From NCBI GenBank assembly GCA_030837195.1, contig JAUPKZ010000004.1, forward strand, positions 1-36,784: a stretch of DNA of 36,784 bases. The letters run 5' to 3'. Positions 1-8,715 of the stretch are shown one piece after another. How positions within the stretch are numbered: the stretch's first letter is position 1; every line of letters starts with the position of its first letter. Origin of the DNA: Campylobacterota bacterium. Lineage in GTDB: Bacteria; Campylobacterota; Campylobacteria; Campylobacterales; Sulfurimonadaceae. The notes below the pieces were generated by a model, which saw only the letters and a list, made by a program, of their open reading frames with translations, made no database searches and was not told the DNA's origin. Made by a program: the position numbers and the translations under genes.

Positions 1-519
1 ATCTCCGCTTGCATCACAATATTTTAATATAACTTGATTATTTGCATAAAGCTCTTTTAGACCGTCATTGTCTATATAGTAGTTGCCATCATGATGGGCA
101 ATCGGCAGATTTACTATATCCCCGTTTTTTAGGTTTTTTAAAAAGGTGTTATCATTGTTTATAACTTTTAAGTGATGATGTTTTGATATAAAGTGCAAAG
201 AGCTATTTCTCATAAGCGCACCCGGAAGAAGACCTGATTCTGTTAATACTTGAAAACCGTTACATATGCCTAAAACTTTTCCGCCATTTTTTGCATACTC
301 TTTAACTGCTCTCATTACAGGGCTAAATTTTGCAATTGCACCGCTTCTTAAGTAGTCGCCGTAACTAAAACCGCCGGCAACGACTAAGAGGTCTGTATCT
401 GATGGTACTTTGTCGGCTTTATGCCATAAAATTTCTGTTTTTGCTCCAAGCTTCTCAAACGCATATTGCGTATCATACTCACAGTTTGTTCCGGGAAACT
501 GTAAAATAGTTACTTTCAT
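1..519 (-). CDS. purQ: Phosphoribosylformylglycinamidine synthase subunit PurQ (partial, 3' end outside window)
   Basis: Reverse frame from ATG at 519 reads MKVTILQFPGTNCEYDTQYAFEKLGAKTEI...; glutamine amidotransferase-like; overlaps the purS stop (ATGA). Confidence 0.9.
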   Translation of the reverse strand, partial: MKVTILQFPGTNCEYDTQYAFEKLGAKTEILWHKADKVPSDTDLLVVAGGFSYGDYLRSGAIAKFSPVMRAVKEYAKNGGKVLGICNGFQVLTESGLLPGALMRNSSLHFISKHHHLKVINNDNTFLKNLKNGDIVNLPIAHHDGNYYIDNDGLKELYANNQVILKYCDASGD

Positions 520-758
520 TTTACAAGCTCTATCGTATAATCTTCAATAACAGTGTTTGCTAAAAGGTCTTCACACATTTTTGTAACATCTGCCATCGCT
601 TTTGCTTCATTAGTCTCATTTAGCTCTAACACTATCTGTTTTCCAACGCGAACATCACTTACATTGTTAAAGTGCAGAGACTCAAGTGCATGATGCACAG
701 CTTTACCCTGAGAGTCTAAAACTCCCGCTTTTAAAGATACATTTACTATTGCTTTCAT
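516..758 (-). CDS. purS: Phosphoribosylformylglycinamidine synthase subunit PurS
   Basis: 80 aa ORF, PurS-like (MKAIVNVSLKAGVLDSQGKAVHHALESL); between purC and purQ. Confidence 0.93.
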   Translation of the reverse strand: MKAIVNVSLKAGVLDSQGKAVHHALESLHFNNVSDVRVGKQIVLELNETNEAKAMADVTKMCEDLLANTVIEDYTIELVK

Positions 759-1475
759 CTATTTATTTCCTAAAATTCTATTTAATACTTCTTCATATGC
801 TACTTTTAGACCGCCTAGCCCTTGACGAAATCTGTCTTTATCCATTTTTTCACCGCTTGCTATATCCCAAAAACGACAATTATCAGGGCTTATCTCATCT
901 ATAAGAATGATATTTCCGTCCTTGTCTTTTCCAAATTCAAGTTTAAAATCTACAAGGTTCAATCCTTTAGCCGCAAAGTAAGGCTTAAGAATGTCATTAA
1001 TCTGTCTTGCAACTCTTCTTAGTTTGTCAAGTTCATCTTGATACTCTACAAGCCCAAGAATCAGAGCATGCTGATCATTGAGTTTAGGGTCGCCTAGCGC
1101 ATCGTTTTTGTAGTCAAATTCGACAAGAGTAAACGGCAGGACGGTTCCGTCTTTTATGCCAAGGTTGCGAGTGAGGCTTCCAGTTGCAATATTTCTTACT
1201 ATAACCTCTATTTGTATAACTTTTGTTCTTTTGTGAAGCATATGGTTGTCATCTAACATTTTAACAAAATGCGTTTTAATGCCTTTTGCTTCAAGCAGTT
1301 TAAAAAGCTCTGTAGAGATTTTATTATTTAGCGCGCCTTTTCCTGCCTCGCTAGATTTTTTTTCACCGTTAAAAGCTGTCAAATCGTCTTTAAACTCAGA
1401 TATGAGTAGATTTTCATCTTCCGTAGCAAACAGTTTTTTTGCTTTTCCTTCATATAGTAACTCTTTTTTTTGCAT
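759..1475 (-). CDS. purC: SAICAR synthetase
   Basis: 238 aa; [18 protein letters not shown] motifs. Confidence 0.97.
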   Translation of the reverse strand: MQKKELLYEGKAKKLFATEDENLLISEFKDDLTAFNGEKKSSEAGKGALNNKISTELFKLLEAKGIKTHFVKMLDDNHMLHKRTKVIQIEVIVRNIATGSLTRNLGIKDGTVLPFTLVEFDYKNDALGDPKLNDQHALILGLVEYQDELDKLRRVARQINDILKPYFAAKGLNLVDFKLEFGKDKDGNIILIDEISPDNCRFWDIASGEKMDKDRFRQGLGGLKVAYEEVLNRILGNK

Positions 1476-1478
1476 CTC

Positions 1479-2807
1479 TTATTTTCCTTGTGTTATGATT
1501 AGTGCTTTAGCAATGTCAACGGCAGTTTTTAGTTGTAAATCTTTATTCATTGTTTCATCTGTAATCGTATTGTTTGCTTCTTTGGTAGCAGTTTCTTCTT
1601 TTTTGCCGTCAACTTTTTCAAGTTCTTCTTCTAAATGCTTTTTAAGATCTGCTTCTTTGATTGCAAACTCATTTTTAGTTGTTTTAACCTCTCCGGGGAA
1701 GACTTCTATGTCCGGCTTAACTCCGACTGCTTGAATTGTTCGCCCGCTTGGAAGGTAGTATCTTGCAATAGTAAGCTTGATAGCTTCTTCATCCGTAATA
1801 GGAAGCACAACTTGAACACTGCCTTTGCCGAATGTATTTTGACCTACAACTACAGCTCTTTTATGATCTTGAAGGGCACCGCTTACGATTTCACTTGCAC
1901 TTGCGCTTCCGCCGTTGATTAGAACAACAAGCGGAACTTTTGTTATAGTAGTACTGCTCTTTGCGGTATATACTTCATCATCCGACTTTTTTCTGCCTTT
2001 TTGTGAAACTATATCTCCGCTATCAACGAAAAGATCGACAAGACCGACAGCTTGGTCTAAAAGTCCTCCAGGATTGTTTCTTAAGTCAAGCACTATTCCT
2101 TTTGTCGTCTCTTTGTATTGCTTGATTGCTTTTGACACTTCGCTTACGACTTTTTTATCAAAGTTTGTTACGCGGATATAGAGCATATTGTCTCCTACGC
2201 TTTTTGCGTAAACTGATTCTATGGTTATAGTATCTCTGATGATTTTTATCTCAAGAGGTTTTGACTCGCCTTCTCTTACTATTGTTAAGTTTATCGCTTC
2301 ACCGACCTTGCCTCGCATAATTGAAACGGCATCATCAATAGTCATATTAAGTGTTGATTTTTCATTGATTTTCAAGATGATATCGCCCGCTTTTATGCCT
2401 GCTTTATCGGCAGGAGTTCCCTCTATCGGAGCTATAACGGTAATTGCCCCGTCTTTTATGCCGACTGTAATTCCAAGTCCGCCAAACTCTCCGTTTGTTT
2501 GAACTTTTAGATTTTTATAATCTTTTTGTTTTAAATAGCTTGAGTGGGCATCAAGGTTATTTAGCATACCCTCTAGTGCTTTATCCATTAACTCTTCTAT
2601 TGTTATATTATCTACATTGTATTGTTCGACAATGCTTATAACTTTTGTAAATTTTGCCAACGCTTCGAGTCTAGATGCTTCGGTGCGTTCTTCTTTTTTT
2701 GGCTGCTCCTCTTTTGCGGAAGCAAAAAGATTTGTTGAAAATAACAAAGCAAGTGTAGTTGCAACGGAAACAAAACCAAGTGTAAGTAACTTTATGTTTT
2801 TCATCAA
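1479..2807 (-). CDS. ctpA: Carboxyl-terminal processing protease, S41 family with PDZ domain
   Basis: Signal peptide, PDZ region, LDLRNNPGG and GSASASEIVSGALQDHKRA catalytic region. Confidence 0.92.
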   Translation of the reverse strand: MMKNIKLLTLGFVSVATTLALLFSTNLFASAKEEQPKKEERTEASRLEALAKFTKVISIVEQYNVDNITIEELMDKALEGMLNNLDAHSSYLKQKDYKNLKVQTNGEFGGLGITVGIKDGAITVIAPIEGTPADKAGIKAGDIILKINEKSTLNMTIDDAVSIMRGKVGEAINLTIVREGESKPLEIKIIRDTITIESVYAKSVGDNMLYIRVTNFDKKVVSEVSKAIKQYKETTKGIVLDLRNNPGGLLDQAVGLVDLFVDSGDIVSQKGRKKSDDEVYTAKSSTTITKVPLVVLINGGSASASEIVSGALQDHKRAVVVGQNTFGKGSVQVVLPITDEEAIKLTIARYYLPSGRTIQAVGVKPDIEVFPGEVKTTKNEFAIKEADLKKHLEEELEKVDGKKEETATKEANNTITDETMNKDLQLKTAVDIAKALIITQGK

Positions 2808-2950
2808 AAATAATCCTAATATAAATAAAAAAGCAATTATAGTAAAAAGATGTTTAAAAATAACAAATTTACAATTATTGATTTATAGTAATTGTGAATT
2901 AAATTATTTTCAATATAATACGCCAAAAACATAAATTATAGGAAAATAGA

Positions 2951-3391
2951 ATGAGCACAATCAAAGAGTATTTAACAGAAGATCATGGTCGCTGCGATGA
3001 ATTGTTTGCAGCTATGGAAGATGTGGCATCAAAGTCGATAGAGAGTGCAAAAGACGCATATAAAGCGTTTGCAGACGCAACAGAGAGGCATTTTCAGATG
3101 GAAGAGAGAGTTATGTTTTTAGAGTTTGAGCGAAAAACCGGTATGACTCAAGGTCCGACGGCTATTATGAGACATGAGCATACTCAAATGAGAAATTTGC
3201 TTCAAGAGATGGCAAAAGCAATAGAAGAGAAAAATAAAGATAAGTTTTTTGGTAACAGCGAAACGCTTATGATATTGATGCAGCAGCATAATATGAAAGA
3301 GGAACAGATGCTCTATACTATGGCGCAACAGCACTTAAGCGCAGATTCTAACAGAATAGTAGATATGATGCAATCACTGATAGTTCAATAA
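2951..3391 (+). CDS. Hemerythrin HHE domain protein
   Basis: 146 aa with spaced His/Glu ligands (EDHGRCDE, ERHFQMEE, RHEHTQM, QQHNMKEEQ). Confidence 0.85.
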   Translation: MSTIKEYLTEDHGRCDELFAAMEDVASKSIESAKDAYKAFADATERHFQMEERVMFLEFERKTGMTQGPTAIMRHEHTQMRNLLQEMAKAIEEKNKDKFFGNSETLMILMQQHNMKEEQMLYTMAQQHLSADSNRIVDMMQSLIVQ

Positions 3392-3408
3392 TAAAAAAGG
3401 AGAAGGTT

Positions 3409-4713
3409 ATGGATTTTGATGGATTGTCGGTTGATCAGGCACCCCCGTTATCTGCACCTATTAGATTTTTTGTCACTGCACCGCTTTTTGGGATACTTGC
3501 AGGCATTTTGATGCTTTTGTCCGATCCTCAATCGCTGATGAACAGGTTTTCACCTGAAACCATAGTGGTTGCCCATGCAATGGCAATAGGAGCTTTTGGC
3601 TTTATAATGCTTGGCGCAATGACTCAAATGCTACCGGTTCTTGCGGGTGTGAAAATAGCAAAAGTAGATTTGGTTACTAAAATTTCACATGCTCTTTTAG
3701 TGGCAGGAACTCTTTTTATGATATTTGGAATGTACAATAGTGTTTCAAAGCTAACGCTTGCAGCTTCTGTTTTACTTGGAGCAGGTTTTTTGATAATGAT
3801 TGTGTCAATGCTGCTTGCTTTTAGAGGCGTAGTACATGTTACGGCAAGCGTTAGAGCAATGATAACGAGTTTGGTTTTTGCATTTATTATAGTTTTAATG
3901 GGGATGCATCTGCTCTCCTCATACGGAATCGGAAAATTTTCAAGTCATCATCTTCTTTTTGCAAATATTCATAGCGTTTGGGCAACTTTTGGGTTTGCCG
4001 GTGTTTTAATTATAGGAGCTGCTTTTCATGTATTGCCGATGTTTTATGTAGCGCCTAGATTTAAAAAATTTTGTAAACAAAAAGTAGTTTGGCTCATAAC
4101 CATAGGGCTTATTTTATGGCTTTTGCTAAATATATTTGCAGATTCATATGCCACGATAGCAAAAATATGGGTTGCAATGTTTTTTTGGGCATTTGCTACA
4201 ACGGTGTTTTTGAAACTAAATGCTCGCCGCCGCCCCGTAAGCGATGCTACTGTATGGTATTGGAGAAGTGCGGCTATATTTATGACGCTAGGGACATTTT
4301 CGTGGGTTATAAACGATTTTTATGATACGCAATATATTGTTATCGTTTCGGTACTTATAGGCGGCGGTTTTATTTTTTCAATTATGCAGGGTATGCTTTA
4401 TAAAATTGTTCCGTTTCTTATATGGTTTCACCTCAATGCCAAAGGCTATATGAGTATTCCTACGATGAATGATATGATAGATAAAAAAATGTCAAAAGTT
4501 CAGTTTGTGCTATATATCGTCTCTTTGGTCGGGTTTGTTATTTCGTTTTTTATCCCGTCTCTTTTGGCTATTTTTGCAATTACATTTATTGTAAGTATGG
4601 CAATATTAGAGTACAATATAATTTCGCCGATTCTGATTTATGCAAAAACAATTAAAACTAAACCTGAGTTTGATATGAGTGCGTTTTCTATGGGTGTTGA
4701 AGGGAAAATTTGA
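3409..4713 (+). CDS. Polytopic membrane protein, NnrS / heme-copper-oxidase-subunit-I-like
   Basis: 434 aa, many hydrophobic segments with conserved-looking His (AHAMAIGAFGFIMLGAM, FANIHSVWATFGFAG, AAFHVLPMFY). Confidence 0.6.
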   Translation: MDFDGLSVDQAPPLSAPIRFFVTAPLFGILAGILMLLSDPQSLMNRFSPETIVVAHAMAIGAFGFIMLGAMTQMLPVLAGVKIAKVDLVTKISHALLVAGTLFMIFGMYNSVSKLTLAASVLLGAGFLIMIVSMLLAFRGVVHVTASVRAMITSLVFAFIIVLMGMHLLSSYGIGKFSSHHLLFANIHSVWATFGFAGVLIIGAAFHVLPMFYVAPRFKKFCKQKVVWLITIGLILWLLLNIFADSYATIAKIWVAMFFWAFATTVFLKLNARRRPVSDATVWYWRSAAIFMTLGTFSWVINDFYDTQYIVIVSVLIGGGFIFSIMQGMLYKIVPFLIWFHLNAKGYMSIPTMNDMIDKKMSKVQFVLYIVSLVGFVISFFIPSLLAIFAITFIVSMAILEYNIISPILIYAKTIKTKPEFDMSAFSMGVEGKI

Positions 4714-5225
4714 AAAATATAATACTAATCGGCTTTATGGGTGTAGGTAAAGGAAGTATTGCAAGAGAGATTGTAAAACAATCCGAATATGTTGCTCTTG
4801 ATACGGATGATATTATAGAGAGTATGGAAAATAGAACCGTAAAAGAGATATTTGAGCAAGAGGGCGAAGATTATTTTAGAGCTTTAGAGAAAAAAGTTTC
4901 ACAATGGCTTGATAAAAGCGTAAAAAATACGCTTATCTCGACAGGTGGAGGTTTTTATAAGCAAAAAAACCTAAAAGATATCGGTGTGGTTGTTTTTCTA
5001 AGCTCGCCGTTTGAAAAAATTTTACAGAGAATAAATGAACATCCAAATGCAGAAAAAAAACTTAAAAAAAGACCGCTTTTAAGTGACTTACAAAAAGCCC
5101 AAAGGCTATATGACGATAGATTGCCCGAATATTTAAAGGTAGCGGATATTATTATAGATGTAGCCGATAAAAGTGCGGAAGAATCTGCAAAAGAGATTTT
5201 AAAAAAGGTAAAAAAATATGCGTAA
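4710..5225 (+). CDS. aroK: Shikimate kinase
   Basis: TTG start overlapping upstream TGA; ILIGFMGVGKGSIA, DTDD, STGGG, KRPLL motifs. Confidence 0.88.
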   Translation: MKNIILIGFMGVGKGSIAREIVKQSEYVALDTDDIIESMENRTVKEIFEQEGEDYFRALEKKVSQWLDKSVKNTLISTGGGFYKQKNLKDIGVVVFLSSPFEKILQRINEHPNAEKKLKKRPLLSDLQKAQRLYDDRLPEYLKVADIIIDVADKSAEESAKEILKKVKKYA

Positions 5226-5640
5226 ATTTTATATATACTTCTTCTTGGCTATGGCAACACTTTTGTCGGGCGCAGATATTAATTGGGCAAAGGATTTTAA
5301 TTCTGGTATAGAAGCTGCAAAAAAAGTTAATAAGCCGGTTTTATTTGTGTCTTCAAGACACTCTTGCAAATATTGTGTTATTTTAGATGAAACAACATTT
5401 AAAGATAAAAGAGTTATTGAAGAGCTAAATAAAAATTTTGTCTCTATCATATCGTATAGTGATGAAAATGACTATATGCCGCAGGAATTATGGCAGCCGG
5501 GGACTCCTGCTATTTGGTTTTTAAATCCAAGTTCGGTGCCGATGTATCAGCCTATTATGGGAGCGATGGGAGCGGATGACTTTTTAAAAGCACTCGCAAT
5601 CGTGAAAGAAAACTTTAATAAACCAAAAGAGAAGCAATGA
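5218..5640 (+). CDS. Exported thioredoxin-fold protein (CxxC = CKYC)
   Basis: 140 aa with signal-like N-terminus; KPVLFVSSRHSCKYCVILDETTF, GTPAIWFL. Confidence 0.8.
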   Translation: MRKFYIYFFLAMATLLSGADINWAKDFNSGIEAAKKVNKPVLFVSSRHSCKYCVILDETTFKDKRVIEELNKNFVSIISYSDENDYMPQELWQPGTPAIWFLNPSSVPMYQPIMGAMGADDFLKALAIVKENFNKPKEKQ

Positions 5641-6926
5641 TATTTGCAAGTTCGAAGAGTAGCGATTTCAAAGCTAAATTTGATGAGCTTCTGGGTCGCG
5701 GAAAAGTAGATATAGCTCAGGTGAGCTCTATTGTCGGAAATATAATAAGTGAAATAAGAAATAACAAAAATCAGGCATTAAAAGAGCATATTGCAAAGTT
5801 TGATAAGTGGACTCCTCGTGAGGATGGTGAGCTTAAAATCTCGACTGAAGCCATGAAAAAAGCATATGAGACTATTGATGAGGATCTTAAAAAAGCGTTG
5901 CACCTCTCATATGACCGTATTAAATCATACCATGAAAAGCTTTTACCGAAGAGCTGGTTTGATACAGAGGCAAACGGAACTATTCTTGGACAGAAAGTAA
6001 CGGCTGTCGATAGTGCAGGGCTCTATATACCAGGCGGTAAAGCCGCTTATCCCTCATCATTACTTATGAATGTCATTCCTGCTCAGGTTGCGGGAGTTCA
6101 AAAGATAGTCGTTTGTACGCCGACACCTCAAAATGAACCAAATGAGCTTTTGCTTGCGGCATGCCATTTGTGCGGAGTCGATGAAGTATATAAAGTCGGA
6201 GGCGCTAGTGCTATTGCTGCTATGGCGTATGGAACAGAGACTATCCCAAAAGTTGATGTGATTACTGGGCCGGGAAATATTTTTGTTGCAACTGCAAAAA
6301 AAATGGTTTTTGGCGATGTAAATATCGATATGATAGCAGGACCTAGTGAAATAGGGATACTTGCGGATGATAGTGCGAACCCTTCTCATCTGGCTATCGA
6401 TATGCTATCTCAGGCTGAGCATGATGAAATGGCGAGTTCTATTTTAATTACCCCCTCACAAGCACTTGCCGAGGCGGTTAGAAGCGAGCTTGAAAATTGG
6501 CTCTTAAGACTTCCAAGAGAAGAGATTGCAAGAAAGTCAATTGAACAAAGAGGTGCAATTATTGTTGCAGGCAACATGGAAGAAGCAATAGATTTGATGA
6601 ATCAAATTGCTCCTGAGCATTTAGAGGTTGCAACTGCTTCTCCTTTTGAACTGTTACCTTTTATAAAACATGCGGGTGCAATCTTTTTAGGGCATTATAC
6701 CCCTGAGGCTATCGGGGATTATATGGCGGGACCTAACCATACTCTGCCTACCGGTGGAACGGCGAAATTTTACTCTCCTCTTGGAGTAGAAAATTTTATG
6801 AAAAAAACATCCATTATCTCTTTTAGTCAAAAAGCCATAAACGAAATAGGAAGAGAGTGCGCACTTATTGCAAACACTGAAGGCTTAAACGCACATGAAC
6901 AATCTGTTCTTGTAAGGCTCTCTTAA
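5637..6926 (+). CDS. hisD: Histidinol dehydrogenase
   Basis: 429 aa; GLYIPGGKAAYPSS, GPGNIFVATAKK, AGPSEI, APEHLE motifs. Confidence 0.97.
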   Translation: MIFASSKSSDFKAKFDELLGRGKVDIAQVSSIVGNIISEIRNNKNQALKEHIAKFDKWTPREDGELKISTEAMKKAYETIDEDLKKALHLSYDRIKSYHEKLLPKSWFDTEANGTILGQKVTAVDSAGLYIPGGKAAYPSSLLMNVIPAQVAGVQKIVVCTPTPQNEPNELLLAACHLCGVDEVYKVGGASAIAAMAYGTETIPKVDVITGPGNIFVATAKKMVFGDVNIDMIAGPSEIGILADDSANPSHLAIDMLSQAEHDEMASSILITPSQALAEAVRSELENWLLRLPREEIARKSIEQRGAIIVAGNMEEAIDLMNQIAPEHLEVATASPFELLPFIKHAGAIFLGHYTPEAIGDYMAGPNHTLPTGGTAKFYSPLGVENFMKKTSIISFSQKAINEIGRECALIANTEGLNAHEQSVLVRLS

Positions 6927-6930
6927 AAAT

Positions 6931-6960
6931 ACCCTGAATTTAGATTCGGGGGTTAGTTTT
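6931..6960 (+). terminator. Rho-independent-like terminator after hisD
   Basis: ACCCTGAAT-TTAG-ATTCGGGGGT hairpin (one T.G pair, one bulge) followed by TTAGTTTT. Confidence 0.65.
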
Positions 6961-7164
6961 GAACAAATCTTTTACTTCTAAAATTCCCAAGTTAAAAATA
7001 TATTACAATTTTATCACATTTTATAACTTAATTTAAGCTATATATAGGTAAGATTTGTGCAATAAGAATTTCTATTTTACTAATATAAGAATTTCTTTTT
7101 TTAAAAATTGGTAAAAGTAATAACTCTTAGCAACAATTTGTTAATAGATTTAGAAGGAGAATAT

Positions 7165-7803
7165 ATGCAATTAGGCTTCCTAGTTGATTTGCGCCTGTGT
7201 ATGGGATGTAAAGGGTGTGAAATCGCATGTAAAGTGGAAAATGAGGTCCCACTTAGTACATGGAGACTTCGCGTTAAATATGTTGATGTAGGAACTTTTC
7301 CTGAAACAAAAAGAACATTTACACCACTAAGATGTAACCATTGTGAGAATGCACCGTGTGAAAGAATTTGTCCGGTAAGTGCGTTGCATTACCTTGAAAA
7401 CGGTATCGTAAATATAGACAAAGAGCGTTGTATCGGGTGTGCCGGATGTGTTATGGCTTGTCCATACGGAGCAATCTATATTGATCCGCATACACATACA
7501 GCGGATAAGTGTACATACTGTGCGCACAGAGTGGCTTCTTCAATGATGCCTGCTTGTGTTGTTGCGTGTCCGGTTCAGGCAAACATATTTGGAGATTTAG
7601 AAGATCCGACTTCAAATATTTCTAAGTATATTCAAGTAAATCAAGGCGGAGTTCAAGTAAGAAAGCCTGAGAAGGGTACAAATCCTCATCACTTTTATGT
7701 AGGTGGCGGCAATGTTACTCTAAACCCTCTTGCATCTGAGAGAGTAAAGGGTCATTCACTCTTTAACAATATAACAACACTTCCGGTAGGAGGGCACCAC
7801 TAA
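7165..7803 (+). CDS. 4Fe-4S ferredoxin-type electron transfer subunit of molybdoenzyme complex
   Basis: Several cysteine clusters (CMGCKGCEIACK, CNHCENAPCERICP, CIGCAGCVMACP, CTYCAHR...CVVACP). Start placed at ATG 7165 with SD AAGGAGA, not the track start 7108. Confidence 0.9.
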   Translation: MQLGFLVDLRLCMGCKGCEIACKVENEVPLSTWRLRVKYVDVGTFPETKRTFTPLRCNHCENAPCERICPVSALHYLENGIVNIDKERCIGCAGCVMACPYGAIYIDPHTHTADKCTYCAHRVASSMMPACVVACPVQANIFGDLEDPTSNISKYIQVNQGGVQVRKPEKGTNPHHFYVGGGNVTLNPLASERVKGHSLFNNITTLPVGGHH

Positions 7804-8702
7804 TGGCACATGAAATTTTAGCGGCAACTAATGCCGTAGTTACTTTAGATGTTGGGATACCGGGCATCGTTTGGCCATGGCTAGTTACTGTAAATATGTG
7901 GGCAAAAAGCATAGGTACCGGTGCTATTTTTATGCTTTTTATATTGCTTAGAATGTATCCTGAACAGGCAGGAAAGTTAAGATTACCGACGGCACTGCTT
8001 GCTTTTGTATCTATTAACATCTTCTTGTTGTTTACACTTGCCGATTTACATCAGCCATTTAGAATGTGGCATATATTTGTTTACTCAAATTGGACATCGG
8101 CTATTGCTATCGGTTCTTTTATGGCATCTACATTCTTAGGTCTTTTGACTCTTCTTGCATTTTTTGCATATAAGAAAAACTATGAGACTTTTGATAAAGT
8201 GTTGTTATGGACAACAATTTTGGCAATTCCGGTAACACTTTATACAGCGTCATTAATGGCTCAGTGTACTGCACGCGAATTGTGGCAAATGCCTGCAGAG
8301 TCTGCACAAATGATTTTAGCGGCGCTTTTAGCAGGTTCTGCAGCTATGATTTTGCTTGGCGGAAACTCTCTAAACGATGAAGCTAAGAGAACTTTGGGAG
8401 TTATTCTTGGGTTAAGCGCATTGATGGCATTTATTATTTATATGTCGGAGTATATTTTTGGTCCAATGAAGGCTGAAGAGATAGCAGCTACTATAGGCTA
8501 TATTAAATCAGGCGGAGAGTGGAGTGTTGCATTTTGGATAGGTCAATGGATGACATATATATTACCGATGTTATTTATAGTACTGAGCAGAACAAGCAAT
8601 AGCGATAGCATTTTAAAACTAGCGGCTATTTTAGCATTAGTCGGTTTAGCTATAGTAAAGCATGTATGGCTAGTTATTCCACAATTATTACCAATGAGTT
8701 AG
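7803..8702 (+). CDS. NrfD/PsrC-type polytopic quinone-interacting membrane subunit
   Basis: 299 aa hydrophobic protein; overlaps the FeS gene stop by one base (TAATG); operon context. Confidence 0.85.
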   Translation: MAHEILAATNAVVTLDVGIPGIVWPWLVTVNMWAKSIGTGAIFMLFILLRMYPEQAGKLRLPTALLAFVSINIFLLFTLADLHQPFRMWHIFVYSNWTSAIAIGSFMASTFLGLLTLLAFFAYKKNYETFDKVLLWTTILAIPVTLYTASLMAQCTARELWQMPAESAQMILAALLAGSAAMILLGGNSLNDEAKRTLGVILGLSALMAFIIYMSEYIFGPMKAEEIAATIGYIKSGGEWSVAFWIGQWMTYILPMLFIVLSRTSNSDSILKLAAILALVGLAIVKHVWLVIPQLLPMS

Positions 8703-8715
8703 GGAGAATATTGTA

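Noticed and set aside
1246-1734. 162-aa + strand ORF
   Set aside because: Antisense to purC/ctpA, which have clear family motifs; composition is low-complexity Ser/Phe, typical of a shadow ORF.
7108-7164. Upstream start of the FeS subunit
   Set aside because: ATG 7165 has a strong SD (AAGGAGA) and begins at the conserved ferredoxin N-terminus.
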